Source: Paractinoplanes tereljensis | Lineage (GTDB): Bacteria; Actinomycetota; Actinomycetes; Mycobacteriales; Micromonosporaceae | Direction of reading: 5' to 3' | Assembly (NCBI RefSeq): GCF_016862435.1 | Contig: NZ_BOMY01000041.1 | Location: 248,001 to 312,000 of the forward strand | Length of the DNA stretch: 64,000 nt | In this document: positions 25,571 to 32,772 of the stretch, piece by piece | How positions within the stretch are numbered: position 1 is the first letter of the stretch | Layout of the letters: every line of letters begins with the position of its first letter | Made by a program: the position numbers and the translations under genes | The notes under the pieces: model-generated | Told to the model about the DNA's origin: nothing | Database searches by the model: none | The model's input: only the letters and a program-made list of their open reading frames with translations

Positions 25571-26395
25571 TCAGCCTTTGCCGAGGCCACTGGTCAGGCC
25601 GCCGATCAGCTGTCGCTCGGCCAGGGCGTAACAGACCAGCGACGGCAGCATGGCGAGGGTTACGTAGGCGAGGATGCGGGCGGTGTCGGCCGAGTACTGC
25701 GACTGGAACTGCTGCACGCCCAGCGGCAGCGTCCACCAGCGGGAGTCGTTGAAGACGATCAGCGGCAGCAGGTAGTTGTTCCAGCTGCCGACGACGGCCA
25801 GCACCGAGACCGTGCCGAGGGCGGGCCGGGCCATCGGCAGCAGGATCCGCCAGAAGAACCGGAACGGTCCGCACCCGTCGAGCACGGCCGATTCCTCCAC
25901 CTCGGCCGGGATGGTGCGGAAGAAGCTGCGCAGGATGACGATCGTGATCGGCAGGCCGAACGCCACCTGCGGAAGGATCACCCCGAGCGGGTTGCCGAGC
26001 AGGCCCATGCCGCGCAGCAGGACGAACAGCGGCAGGATCGCGACCGCGAACGGGAACATCAGGCCGACCGCGAACAGCGTGAACAGGAACTCCCGGCCGG
26101 GAAAGGCAAACCGCGCGAAGATGTACGCGGCCATCGCGCCGACCCCCACCACCAAGGCCGTGCTGACCACCGCGATGACGACGCTGTTGGTCGCCTGCTG
26201 CCAGAACGCCGTCGAGCGCAGCGCGTCGAGGTAGTTGCCGGGCAGCCACGGGTCGGGCAGCCCGAACGGGTTGGTGAACAGCTGGCCGTTGTCCTTGAAC
26301 CCGCCGAGGATCCCGAAGATGATCGGCACCACCACGGCCGCGCCGACCACCAGGCTGGTGGTGTGCAGGGCGACGGAACGCATACGGGTCATCAT
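25571..26395 (-). CDS. Carbohydrate ABC transporter permease (MalG type)
   Basis: 274 residues from the ATG at 26395; its start overlaps the stop of the upstream permease (ATGA). Six predicted membrane helices and the EAA loop (EEVSAVLDGCG-like; here EVEESAVLDGCGPFRFFWRILLP) that contacts the ATPase. It belongs to the CUT1 family that imports oligosaccharides. Third gene of a substrate-binding protein/permease/permease operon that lacks its own ATPase; such systems in actinomycetes use the shared MsiK ATPase encoded elsewhere. A xylo- or arabino-oligosaccharide substrate is inferred from the neighbouring enzymes. Confidence 0.9.
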   Translation of the reverse strand: MMTRMRSVALHTTSLVVGAAVVVPIIFGILGGFKDNGQLFTNPFGLPDPWLPGNYLDALRSTAFWQQATNSVVIAVVSTALVVGVGAMAAYIFARFAFPGREFLFTLFAVGLMFPFAVAILPLFVLLRGMGLLGNPLGVILPQVAFGLPITIVILRSFFRTIPAEVEESAVLDGCGPFRFFWRILLPMARPALGTVSVLAVVGSWNNYLLPLIVFNDSRWWTLPLGVQQFQSQYSADTARILAYVTLAMLPSLVCYALAERQLIGGLTSGLGKG

Positions 26396-27345
26396 CGCTG
26401 GTCCCCCATCGTGGTGACGGCGCCCTCGAGGTCGCGGCGCAGCACGAAGCGCTGATACAGCAGGCCGAAGGTGACGCTGATCAGGAAGATGACCATGCTG
26501 ATCGCGCTCGCGTAGCCGACGTGGAAACGCTTGAAGCCTTCCTGGAACATCGTCACGGCCAGGGTTTCCGACGAGCGGATCGGTCCGCCGCCGGTGAGCA
26601 CCCACACCATGTCGAACAGCTGGATGGTGCCGAGAACGGAGAGGAACACGCTGATCCGGATCGTCGGGCCGAGCAGCGGCAGGGTGATGTGCCGGAACGC
26701 CTGCCACGGTCCGGCGCCGTCCATCGCGGCCGCGTCGTGCAGTTCCGGCGGGATGCTCTGCCGGCCGGCCAGATAGAGGATCGTGTGGAAGCCGAAGTAC
26801 TTCCACGAGATGACGAAGAACAGCGAGTACATCACCGTGTCGGGGTCGGCCAGCCAGGTCGCGCCGAGGTCGCCGAGCCCGGCCAGGCGGGTGAGGTGGT
26901 TGGCCAGGCCCTGGTTGGGCGAGAAGATCATCGTGAACAGGACCGCGGTGACCACCTCGGACAGCACGTACGGCGCGAAGAACAACATCCGGTAGACCCG
27001 GCGGCCCCGCAACGGCTGGTTGAGCAGCATGGCCAGGGCCAGTGAGATCGGGATCTGAATGCCAAGAGACAAGGCAACCAGCAGGAGCGTACGGCGGAGG
27101 TCACCGACGAAGATCTGGTCGGCGAGCAGGCGCCGGAAGTTCTCCAGTCCGACGAAGTTGCTGGGTGCCCCGAAGCCGTTCCAATTGAAGAAGCTGGCAT
27201 AACCGGCCACCACGATCGGGGTCAGCACCAACAGCGCGAACAGGAACAATGCCGGGCTCAGAAACAGCGCCACGGTCGGCCAGGGGCGCCGTCGTCGCTG
27301 GGGCGGGGCCGCGACCGGCACCGGCCGCCGCACTTCGGTCAGCAC
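26392..27345 (-). CDS. Carbohydrate ABC transporter permease (MalF type)
   Basis: 317 residues, GTG start five bases after the binding-protein stop. N-terminal Arg/Pro-rich tail, about six membrane helices, and the EAA motif ELHDAAAMDGAGPWQAFRHITLPLL near residue 215. First permease of a CUT1 pair, translationally coupled to the second. An alternative GTG lies at 27333. Confidence 0.9.
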   Translation of the reverse strand: MLTEVRRPVPVAAPPQRRRRPWPTVALFLSPALFLFALLVLTPIVVAGYASFFNWNGFGAPSNFVGLENFRRLLADQIFVGDLRRTLLLVALSLGIQIPISLALAMLLNQPLRGRRVYRMLFFAPYVLSEVVTAVLFTMIFSPNQGLANHLTRLAGLGDLGATWLADPDTVMYSLFFVISWKYFGFHTILYLAGRQSIPPELHDAAAMDGAGPWQAFRHITLPLLGPTIRISVFLSVLGTIQLFDMVWVLTGGGPIRSSETLAVTMFQEGFKRFHVGYASAISMVIFLISVTFGLLYQRFVLRRDLEGAVTTMGDQR

Positions 27346-27350
27346 CGCTG

Positions 27351-28646
27351 TCAGCCCTGCTTTGCCGCGGTGGTGATCGCCTGGGCGACCTTCTCCGGTG
27401 ACGTCTTGCCGGCCAGCAGCTCGGCCACGCTGTCGTTGACCTGCTGGCCGACCGCCGGGGCGTACGCCTGGTCGAGATAGAGCTGGAAGCCGGTCGATTC
27501 GGACAACGCCTTGCCGACTAGTTTGAGGTTGGGGTCGGTGACGGCGTCCGCGGCCGCCGCCACTACCGGAAGAACACCGGCCGTCTTCGCCTCGATGCGG
27601 GCGTTCTCGGGCTGGGCGATGTACTTGAGGAACTCGATCGCCTCCGGTGGCGCGTCCTTGCCGACGGCGAACCCGCCACCGCCGCCGAACACATCCGTAC
27701 CCTTGCCCTTGCCGCCGTCGACCGCGGGGAAGGCGAAGAAGCCGAGCTTGTCACCGAGGCCCTTCTTGCCGGCCGAGTTGTCCCGCTGCACGACCGGGGC
27801 CCACTGGCCCATCAGCTCCATCGCGGCCTTGCCGTTGCCGACCGTGGCCGCCTGCCCGTCGGCCGTGGAGTAACCGGCCGCCAGGAATCCGGTCTGGAAC
27901 GGCTGCAACGCCACCAGCTCGGCCAGCCGGGTGCCGGCCGCCACGAAGTCGGGCGTGCTGAAGTTCTTGTCGACGGCCGCCTGCTGCAGCGCCGCCAGGC
28001 CACCGACCCGCATGGCCAGGTAGGCCCAGTAGTAGTGGCCCGGCCACTTCTCCTTGCCGGCCAGGGCGATCGGGGTGGTGCCCGCGGCCTTCAGCCTGCG
28101 CACGGCCTCGAGATAGTCGGCCCAGGTGGCCGGCGGTGAGTTCACCCCGGCCTTGGCGAAGAGCTCCTTGTTGTACCAGAAACCGACCATGCCGGTGTCC
28201 ACCGGCGACGCGTAGGTCTTCCCGCCGGTGCCGTACGCGTCGAGCGCGGTCGGGATCAGGGTGTCCTTCCAGCCCCCGACGTCCGAGGTCAGGTCCTTGA
28301 CCATGCCCGCCTCGGCCTGCTGGAAGAGCACCCCGCCGCCCCAGGTGTGGAAGATGTCCGGCGGGTCACCGGCCTGGATGTTGGTGGTCAGCTTGGTCTT
28401 GAACGCCTCGTTCTCCAGCGGCGTGATCTTGAATTTGACGCCGGGGTGGGAAGCCTCGAAGCGGGTCGCCATTGCCGCCCATTCCGACAGCATCGGGTCG
28501 GTATTGGCGATGTGCCACCAGCGAATAGTCTTGGTCCCCCCGGACGACTGTCCGTCGCCGTCGCTGCAGCCGCCGAGGACCGCACCCACCGCGCCGGCAC
28601 CGGCAATTTCCAAGAAAGATCGACGACTGAACCGGGTCGCGGGCAT
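27351..28646 (-). CDS. Sugar ABC transporter substrate-binding lipoprotein
   Basis: 431 residues. The N-terminus has a twin-arginine-like motif (SRRSFLEIA) and a lipobox LGGC (Cys about 27), so it is exported and lipid-anchored. The mature part is a cluster-B (MalE/UgpB-like) binding protein: IRWWHIANTDPM at the start, HTWGGGVLFQQAEAG, and GMVGFWYNKELFAKAG at the hinge. It captures an oligosaccharide for the two permeases downstream. It is divergent to the GH62 gene over a 376-bp control region, fitting import of xylo- or arabino-oligosaccharides, but the ligand is not proven by sequence. Confidence 0.92.
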   Translation of the reverse strand: MPATRFSRRSFLEIAGAGAVGAVLGGCSDGDGQSSGGTKTIRWWHIANTDPMLSEWAAMATRFEASHPGVKFKITPLENEAFKTKLTTNIQAGDPPDIFHTWGGGVLFQQAEAGMVKDLTSDVGGWKDTLIPTALDAYGTGGKTYASPVDTGMVGFWYNKELFAKAGVNSPPATWADYLEAVRRLKAAGTTPIALAGKEKWPGHYYWAYLAMRVGGLAALQQAAVDKNFSTPDFVAAGTRLAELVALQPFQTGFLAAGYSTADGQAATVGNGKAAMELMGQWAPVVQRDNSAGKKGLGDKLGFFAFPAVDGGKGKGTDVFGGGGGFAVGKDAPPEAIEFLKYIAQPENARIEAKTAGVLPVVAAAADAVTDPNLKLVGKALSESTGFQLYLDQAYAPAVGQQVNDSVAELLAGKTSPEKVAQAITTAAKQG

Positions 28647-28811
28647 GACGGTATATCCCTTCGCAGGAATTTCAGGTGTTTAAGAAGTAGCGAAAGTTGC
28701 GGGTATTGATCGTCGCCATTTCGTCGCTGACTGCGCACGTTACGGCGATGTGTCCGACCGGTCAAGACCGCCGGCCACCAATAGCAACTGCGGAAGGTTC
28801 GGGCGACGATC

Positions 28812-28835
28812 GATATTTTCGGAGCCGAAAATATC
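28812..28835. promoter_or_regulatory. 24-bp palindromic operator of the sugar importer
   Basis: Arms of 11 bp match perfectly around a 2-bp centre (28812-28822 and 28825-28835). The TTTTCGG/CCGAAAA core is of the general kind bound by ROK- or LacI-family sugar regulators; the identity of the regulator is unknown. Confidence 0.6.
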
Positions 28836-28943
28836 TCGCTGAAAAGTTGTTATGAAATGACCCGCCGGATGGTCGCCGTAAAGAAATTACGCCCTTGAAT
28901 GTGCGGGAAACATTCTGGCAACATGACGCCTGACGTCTCCGTC

Positions 28944-28955
28944 GGGAGCGCTCCC
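28944..28955. promoter_or_regulatory. LacI/CebR-type operator upstream of GH62
   Basis: GGGAGCGCTCCC, a perfect palindrome with the same GAGCGCTC core as the site at 11905-11916. The shared core suggests one LacI-family repressor controls both secreted enzymes. Confidence 0.6.
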
Positions 28956-29022
28956 ACAATGCTTTCGGCATTGACTCCCGACATAGCGAGCCGCCATCCC
29001 CCATCCCCGAAAGGCAGCACGC

Positions 29023-30519
29023 ATGACCACGAAATCGACCCCGCGTCGCTGGTGGCGCCTCGCCGTCGCGGCGGTGACGCTGGCGGCGGGCGGGAGCATC
29101 GTCGCGCTCACCGCCTCCGTGGCCTCGGCCGCGACCATCGACACCAGCGCCTCGTACGTGCTGGTCAACCGCAACAGCGGCAAGGCCCTCGACGTCTACA
29201 ACCTGGCCACCACCGACGGCGCCCGGATCACCCAGTGGACCCGCAACGACCAGGCCCAGCAGCAGTGGCAGTTCGTCGACTCCGGCGGCGGCTTCTACCG
29301 GCTCAGGTCCAAGCACTCGGGCAAGGTGCTCGACGTCTACAACTTCTCCACCGCCGACGGCGGGTCGATCGTCCAGTGGACCGACAACAACACCACCAAC
29401 CAGCAGTTCAGCGTCCAGGACATCGACGGGTACATCCAGCTGATCAACCGCAACAGCGGCAAGGCGATCGAGGTGCAGGGCGCCTCCACCGCCGACGGCG
29501 GCAACATCGTCCAGTACGCCGACTGGAACGGCACCAACCAGCAGTGGCAGCTGGTCCAGGTCGGCACCTCCACGCCGACCACGTCACCGACGACCGCGCC
29601 GACCGGTGGCACGTGCACCCTGCCGTCGACCTATCGCTGGTCGTCGACCGGTGTGCTGGCCACCCCGAAGTCAGGCTGGGTGTCACTCAAGGACTTCACC
29701 ACCGTCCCGTACAACGGCAAGCAACTCGTCTACGCGACCACCCACGACACCGGATCAACCTGGGGCTCGATGAACTTCGGCCTGTTCACCAACTGGTCCG
29801 ACATGGCCTCGGCCAGCCAGAACGGCATGTCCTCCGGCACCGTCGCACCCACCCTGTTCTACTTCGCGCCGAAGAGCATCTGGGTGCTGGCCTATCAGTG
29901 GGGCGCGACCGCGTTCTCCTACCGCACGTCCAGCGACCCGACCAACGCCAACGGCTGGTCGGCGGCCCAGCCACTGTTCTCCGGCAGCATCACCGGCTCC
30001 GGCACCGGCCCGATCGACCAGACCCTGATCGGTGACGGCACGAACATGTACCTGTTCTTCGCCGGCGACAACGGCAAGATCTACCGGGCGAGCATGCCGA
30101 TCGGCAACTTCCCCGGCAACTTCGGCTCGTCGTACACCACGATCATGAGCGACTCCACGAACAACCTGTTCGAAGCCCCGCAGGTCTACAAGATCCAGGG
30201 CCAGAACCAATACCTGATGATCGTCGAGGCCATCGGCTCGAACGGCCGCTACTTCCGCTCGTTCACCGCGACCAGCCTGGGCGGCTCCTGGACGCCCCAG
30301 GCCGCGACCGAGAGCAACCCGTTCGCCGGCAAAGCCAACAGCGGCGCCACCTGGACCAACGACATCAGTCACGGCGAGCTGGTGCGCACCAGCGCCGACC
30401 AGACCTTCACCGTCGACCCCTGCAACCTGAAGCTGCTCTACCAGGGTCGCTCCCCCAGCTCCGGCGGCGACTACGGCCTCCTGCCGTACCGTCCCGGCCT
30501 GCTGACCCGGCAGCCGTAA
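29023..30519 (+). CDS. Secreted GH62 alpha-L-arabinofuranosidase with N-terminal ricin lectin
   Basis: 498 residues, ATG preceded by GAAAGG. Signal peptide about 1-37 (SVASA-AT). Ricin/CBM13-like trefoil (about 45-185) with three NRNSGKAL/KHSGKVL-type repeats ending in QQW/QQF. After a TTSPTTAPTG linker the GH62 five-bladed propeller (about 200-498) starts CTLPSTYRWSSTGVLATPKSGWVSLKDF, keeping the catalytic Asp in LKDFTTV, the pKa-modulating Asp in GPIDQTLIG and the acid Glu in NLFEAPQVY. It removes arabinofuranosyl side chains from arabinoxylan. The sigma factor with an arabinose-binding AbfB tail follows 88 bp downstream. Confidence 0.95.
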   Translation: MTTKSTPRRWWRLAVAAVTLAAGGSIVALTASVASAATIDTSASYVLVNRNSGKALDVYNLATTDGARITQWTRNDQAQQQWQFVDSGGGFYRLRSKHSGKVLDVYNFSTADGGSIVQWTDNNTTNQQFSVQDIDGYIQLINRNSGKAIEVQGASTADGGNIVQYADWNGTNQQWQLVQVGTSTPTTSPTTAPTGGTCTLPSTYRWSSTGVLATPKSGWVSLKDFTTVPYNGKQLVYATTHDTGSTWGSMNFGLFTNWSDMASASQNGMSSGTVAPTLFYFAPKSIWVLAYQWGATAFSYRTSSDPTNANGWSAAQPLFSGSITGSGTGPIDQTLIGDGTNMYLFFAGDNGKIYRASMPIGNFPGNFGSSYTTIMSDSTNNLFEAPQVYKIQGQNQYLMIVEAIGSNGRYFRSFTATSLGGSWTPQAATESNPFAGKANSGATWTNDISHGELVRTSADQTFTVDPCNLKLLYQGRSPSSGGDYGLLPYRPGLLTRQP

Positions 30520-30546
30520 CAGTTTTTCAGTAGAGAACTTCCGATA

Positions 30547-30591
30547 GTCAGGTACGGGATTCGCTCGTAGCATGCGAGTCCCGTACCTGAC
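30547..30591 (+). terminator. Hairpin between GH62 and the sigma-AbfB gene (terminator or operator)
   Basis: Perfect 13-bp arms (30547-30559 and 30579-30591; gtcaggtacggga / tcccgtacctgac), extendable to about 18 pairs with one G-T, around a short loop. It starts 28 bp after the GH62 stop and ends 16 bp before the sigma gene's GTG. It could end or attenuate the GH62 message, letting read-through feed the sigma gene, or be a DNA operator. Confidence 0.55.
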
Positions 30592-30607
30592 CATGGAGGA
30601 CGCCATC

Positions 30608-32017
30608 GTGGACGTCGCCGTCATCACCGCGGCACGCGCCGGTGACCGCGGCGCGCTCAATGAGCTGGCCCGGCTCCAGCTGCCGTTCGTCTACCGCCTG
30701 GTGTGGCAGGCCATGCCCGGCGATCCGGATGTCGACGACGTCGTGCAGGACATCATGCTGCGGGCCTTCCGGGAGCTGCCCGGCCTGCGCGACCCGGCGA
30801 GCTTCCGGCCCTGGCTGACCGCCACCGCCTTCCGGCAGATCGCCACCCACCGGACCCGGGACAACCGGTACGCGGACCGGGCCGCGACGCTCGACGAGGC
30901 CGATGGCCGGCCCGATGCGGCCGCCGAGGTGGAGGGCCCGGCCCTGCTGCGGGCGGACCTGGCCACCCAGCGCCGGCAGATCGGGCACGCGACCCGGTGG
31001 ATGGGCGCGCGGGAGAGAGCCCTCTACTCGCTGTGGTCGCTGGAGACGGTCGGCGAGCTGACCCGGGCGGACATCGCTCACGCTCTGCACGACAGCGCGG
31101 CGGTTACCGGCGTGCGTATTCAACGCATGCGCGAACAGCTCGACCTGAGCCGCCGGATCGTCGCCGCCCTGGAGGCCGCCCCCGGCTGCGCCGAGCTGGA
31201 GGGCATCGTGGCCGGTTGGGACAGCAGCCCGACCGCGTTCTGGCGCAAACGGATCGGCCGGCACGTACGCTCCTGCCCGGTCTGCACGCCGGCGGCGGAC
31301 GGCCTGCTCCCGGTCGAGCGGCTGCTCGCCGGCCTGGCGCTGGTCACCGTCCCAGCGGCCCTGACCGGCGCGGTGCTCACCAAAACGACGGCCGGAGCGG
31401 CGCTCACCAAAGGGGCGACCTGGCTCGGTGGCGCCGCGCAGATGATCGGGGCACACCCGGTGGTCGCCACCGTCAGCGCGGTCGTCCTGGCCGCCGGAGT
31501 GGCCGTGCCGACGTCCGGGTGGACAACGTCCGGGCCACACCAGCGGACCGTCTCGCCCGCGCCGAGCCGGCCGGCCGGTTTACTGGCGGCCGGCAAGGTG
31601 TCGCTCGAGTCGGCCGACACCACCGGGAGATATGTCGCGGTCCTCGCCGACACCGGACTTCTCGCCCAGGTCAGCCCGTCCAGCGATACCGACGCCCGGC
31701 AGCGGGCCACCCTGCTCACCGTCTCGGGGATCGCCGACCCGGCCTGCGTCTCGTTCCGTGGCCAGGACGGCCGTTTCCTGCGTCATCAGTCGTTCCGGCT
31801 GCGGACCGACACCGAGGTGGGCACCGTCCTGTTCCGCCAGGACGCGACCTTCTGCCCGCGCGCCGGGTCGGCCGTCGGCTCGATCAGGCTGGAGTCGAAG
31901 AACTACCCCGGCTTCTTCATCCGGCACGTCCGCGACGAGCTGTGGCTCGACCAGGACGACACCAGCGCGGACTTCCGCAGCCAGAGCTCGTTCCTGGTCC
32001 GCGGCCCGCTCGCCTGA
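30608..32017 (+). CDS. ECF-type sigma factor fused to zinc-motif segment, membrane region and AbfB arabinose-binding domain
   Basis: 469 residues from the GTG at 30608, chosen because GGAGGA lies eight bases upstream; the frame is open to ATGs at 30572 and 30593. Sigma region 2 (about 10-75: FVYRLVWQAMPGDPDVDDVVQDIMLRAFRELP), a loose region 4 (about 125-175), then HVRSCPVC (H219, C223, C226), the H-x3-C-x2-C of zinc-type anti-sigma domains. Hydrophobic stretches follow at about 238-258 and 286-302. The C-terminal ~145 residues (VSLESADTTGRYVAVL ... FLRHQSFRL ... SKNYPGFFIRHV) are an AbfB/CBM42 domain, which binds arabinofuranose. Next to GH62 this suggests a one-protein sensor that turns on arabinan/arabinoxylan genes. 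Whether one or two helices cross the membrane decides if the lectin is outside. Confidence 0.85.
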   Translation: MDVAVITAARAGDRGALNELARLQLPFVYRLVWQAMPGDPDVDDVVQDIMLRAFRELPGLRDPASFRPWLTATAFRQIATHRTRDNRYADRAATLDEADGRPDAAAEVEGPALLRADLATQRRQIGHATRWMGARERALYSLWSLETVGELTRADIAHALHDSAAVTGVRIQRMREQLDLSRRIVAALEAAPGCAELEGIVAGWDSSPTAFWRKRIGRHVRSCPVCTPAADGLLPVERLLAGLALVTVPAALTGAVLTKTTAGAALTKGATWLGGAAQMIGAHPVVATVSAVVLAAGVAVPTSGWTTSGPHQRTVSPAPSRPAGLLAAGKVSLESADTTGRYVAVLADTGLLAQVSPSSDTDARQRATLLTVSGIADPACVSFRGQDGRFLRHQSFRLRTDTEVGTVLFRQDATFCPRAGSAVGSIRLESKNYPGFFIRHVRDELWLDQDDTSADFRSQSSFLVRGPLA

Positions 32018-32042
32018 CCGAACGGCCACCCGAGACACATCC

Positions 32043-32068
32043 GTACAGGTAGATCGATCGACCTGTAC
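32043..32068. promoter_or_regulatory. 26-bp inverted repeat before the small lysozyme-like gene
   Basis: GTACAGGT and ACCTGTAC flank GATCGATC, giving a 26-bp palindrome with a single mismatched pair. It lies 25 bp after the sigma-AbfB stop and 38 bp before the next start. Operator or bidirectional terminator; its AGGT/ACCT core recurs in the hairpin at 30547-30591. Confidence 0.45.
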
Positions 32069-32106
32069 CCTTCGCCGGACCCCAAACCCGGAAGGTACGT
32101 CTCGTC

Positions 32107-32628
32107 GTGCGCGCGTTATTCGTCATCGTCGTCGCCGCCCTGGTCGGCTTTGTCATCAGCCCTCTGCTCCGCGCGGACGCCGACTGCACCCCCGCGCCCG
32201 CCACGTCCGCCGCCGTCCAGGGCGCCTGGAGTGACGAGCAGATGGCCAACGCGCGCACCATCGTCACCGTCGGCAACCAGCGGCGGGTGCCGAAGGAGGG
32301 CCAGGTGATCGCGGTCGCCACCGCCCTGCAGGAGTCCCGCCTGCGTAACCTGCGCGGCGGCGACCGGGACTCGATCGGCCTGTTCCAGCAGCGCCCGAGC
32401 CAGGGCTGGGGAACGCCCAAGCAGCTGTCCGACCCGGAGTACCAGACCCAGAAGTTCTACGACAAGCTGCTCCGCCTTCGCGGCTGGCAGGACATGCGGG
32501 TCACCGAGGCGGCCCAGGCCGTACAGATATCGGCCTTTCCGGAGGCGTACGCCAAGCATGTCCCGGCCGCGACCGCCCTGGTCGACCAGCTGAGCCACCC
32601 GGCCTCCGCCTGCACGACGGCCCATTGA
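32107..32628 (+). CDS. Exported lysozyme-like fold protein, substrate unknown
   Basis: 173 residues with a signal peptide or anchor (about 1-25) and a domain containing VIAVATALQESRLRNLRGGDRDSIGLFQQRPSQGWG. The Glu in QESRL and the GLFQQRP segment match lysozyme/transglycosylase-like domains that actinomycetes attach to NlpC/P60 proteins; here it stands alone. It may bind or cleave peptidoglycan. No operon partner is clear. Confidence 0.65.
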   Translation: MRALFVIVVAALVGFVISPLLRADADCTPAPATSAAVQGAWSDEQMANARTIVTVGNQRRVPKEGQVIAVATALQESRLRNLRGGDRDSIGLFQQRPSQGWGTPKQLSDPEYQTQKFYDKLLRLRGWQDMRVTEAAQAVQISAFPEAYAKHVPAATALVDQLSHPASACTTAH

Positions 32629-32772
32629 GCAATTGTTTCCGGCATCGGCGCGTTTGGTAAACGGCGCGTTTCGGCCGGTTCCGGTTCCCGGTCGGCCACT
32701 GTCCACCGTGCGGAGTGGTTCGTAGGTTCAGCTCGCTCGGCGGCACTACCGCCGAGGGAGAGGACTCGCGCT

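Larger units (their letters stand above)
28647..29022. promoter_or_regulatory. 376-bp divergent control region between sugar importer and GH62 gene
   Basis: No gene is seen. A 24-bp near-perfect palindrome at 28812-28835 (GATATTTTCGG - AG - CCGAAAATATC) is AT-rich against the background and lies on the importer side. GGGAGCGCTCCC at 28944-28955 is a LacI/CebR-type operator on the GH62 side, 67 bp before its ATG. A GCGAAAGTTGCG half-palindrome lies near 28690. Two different regulators seem to act on the two directions. Confidence 0.6.
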
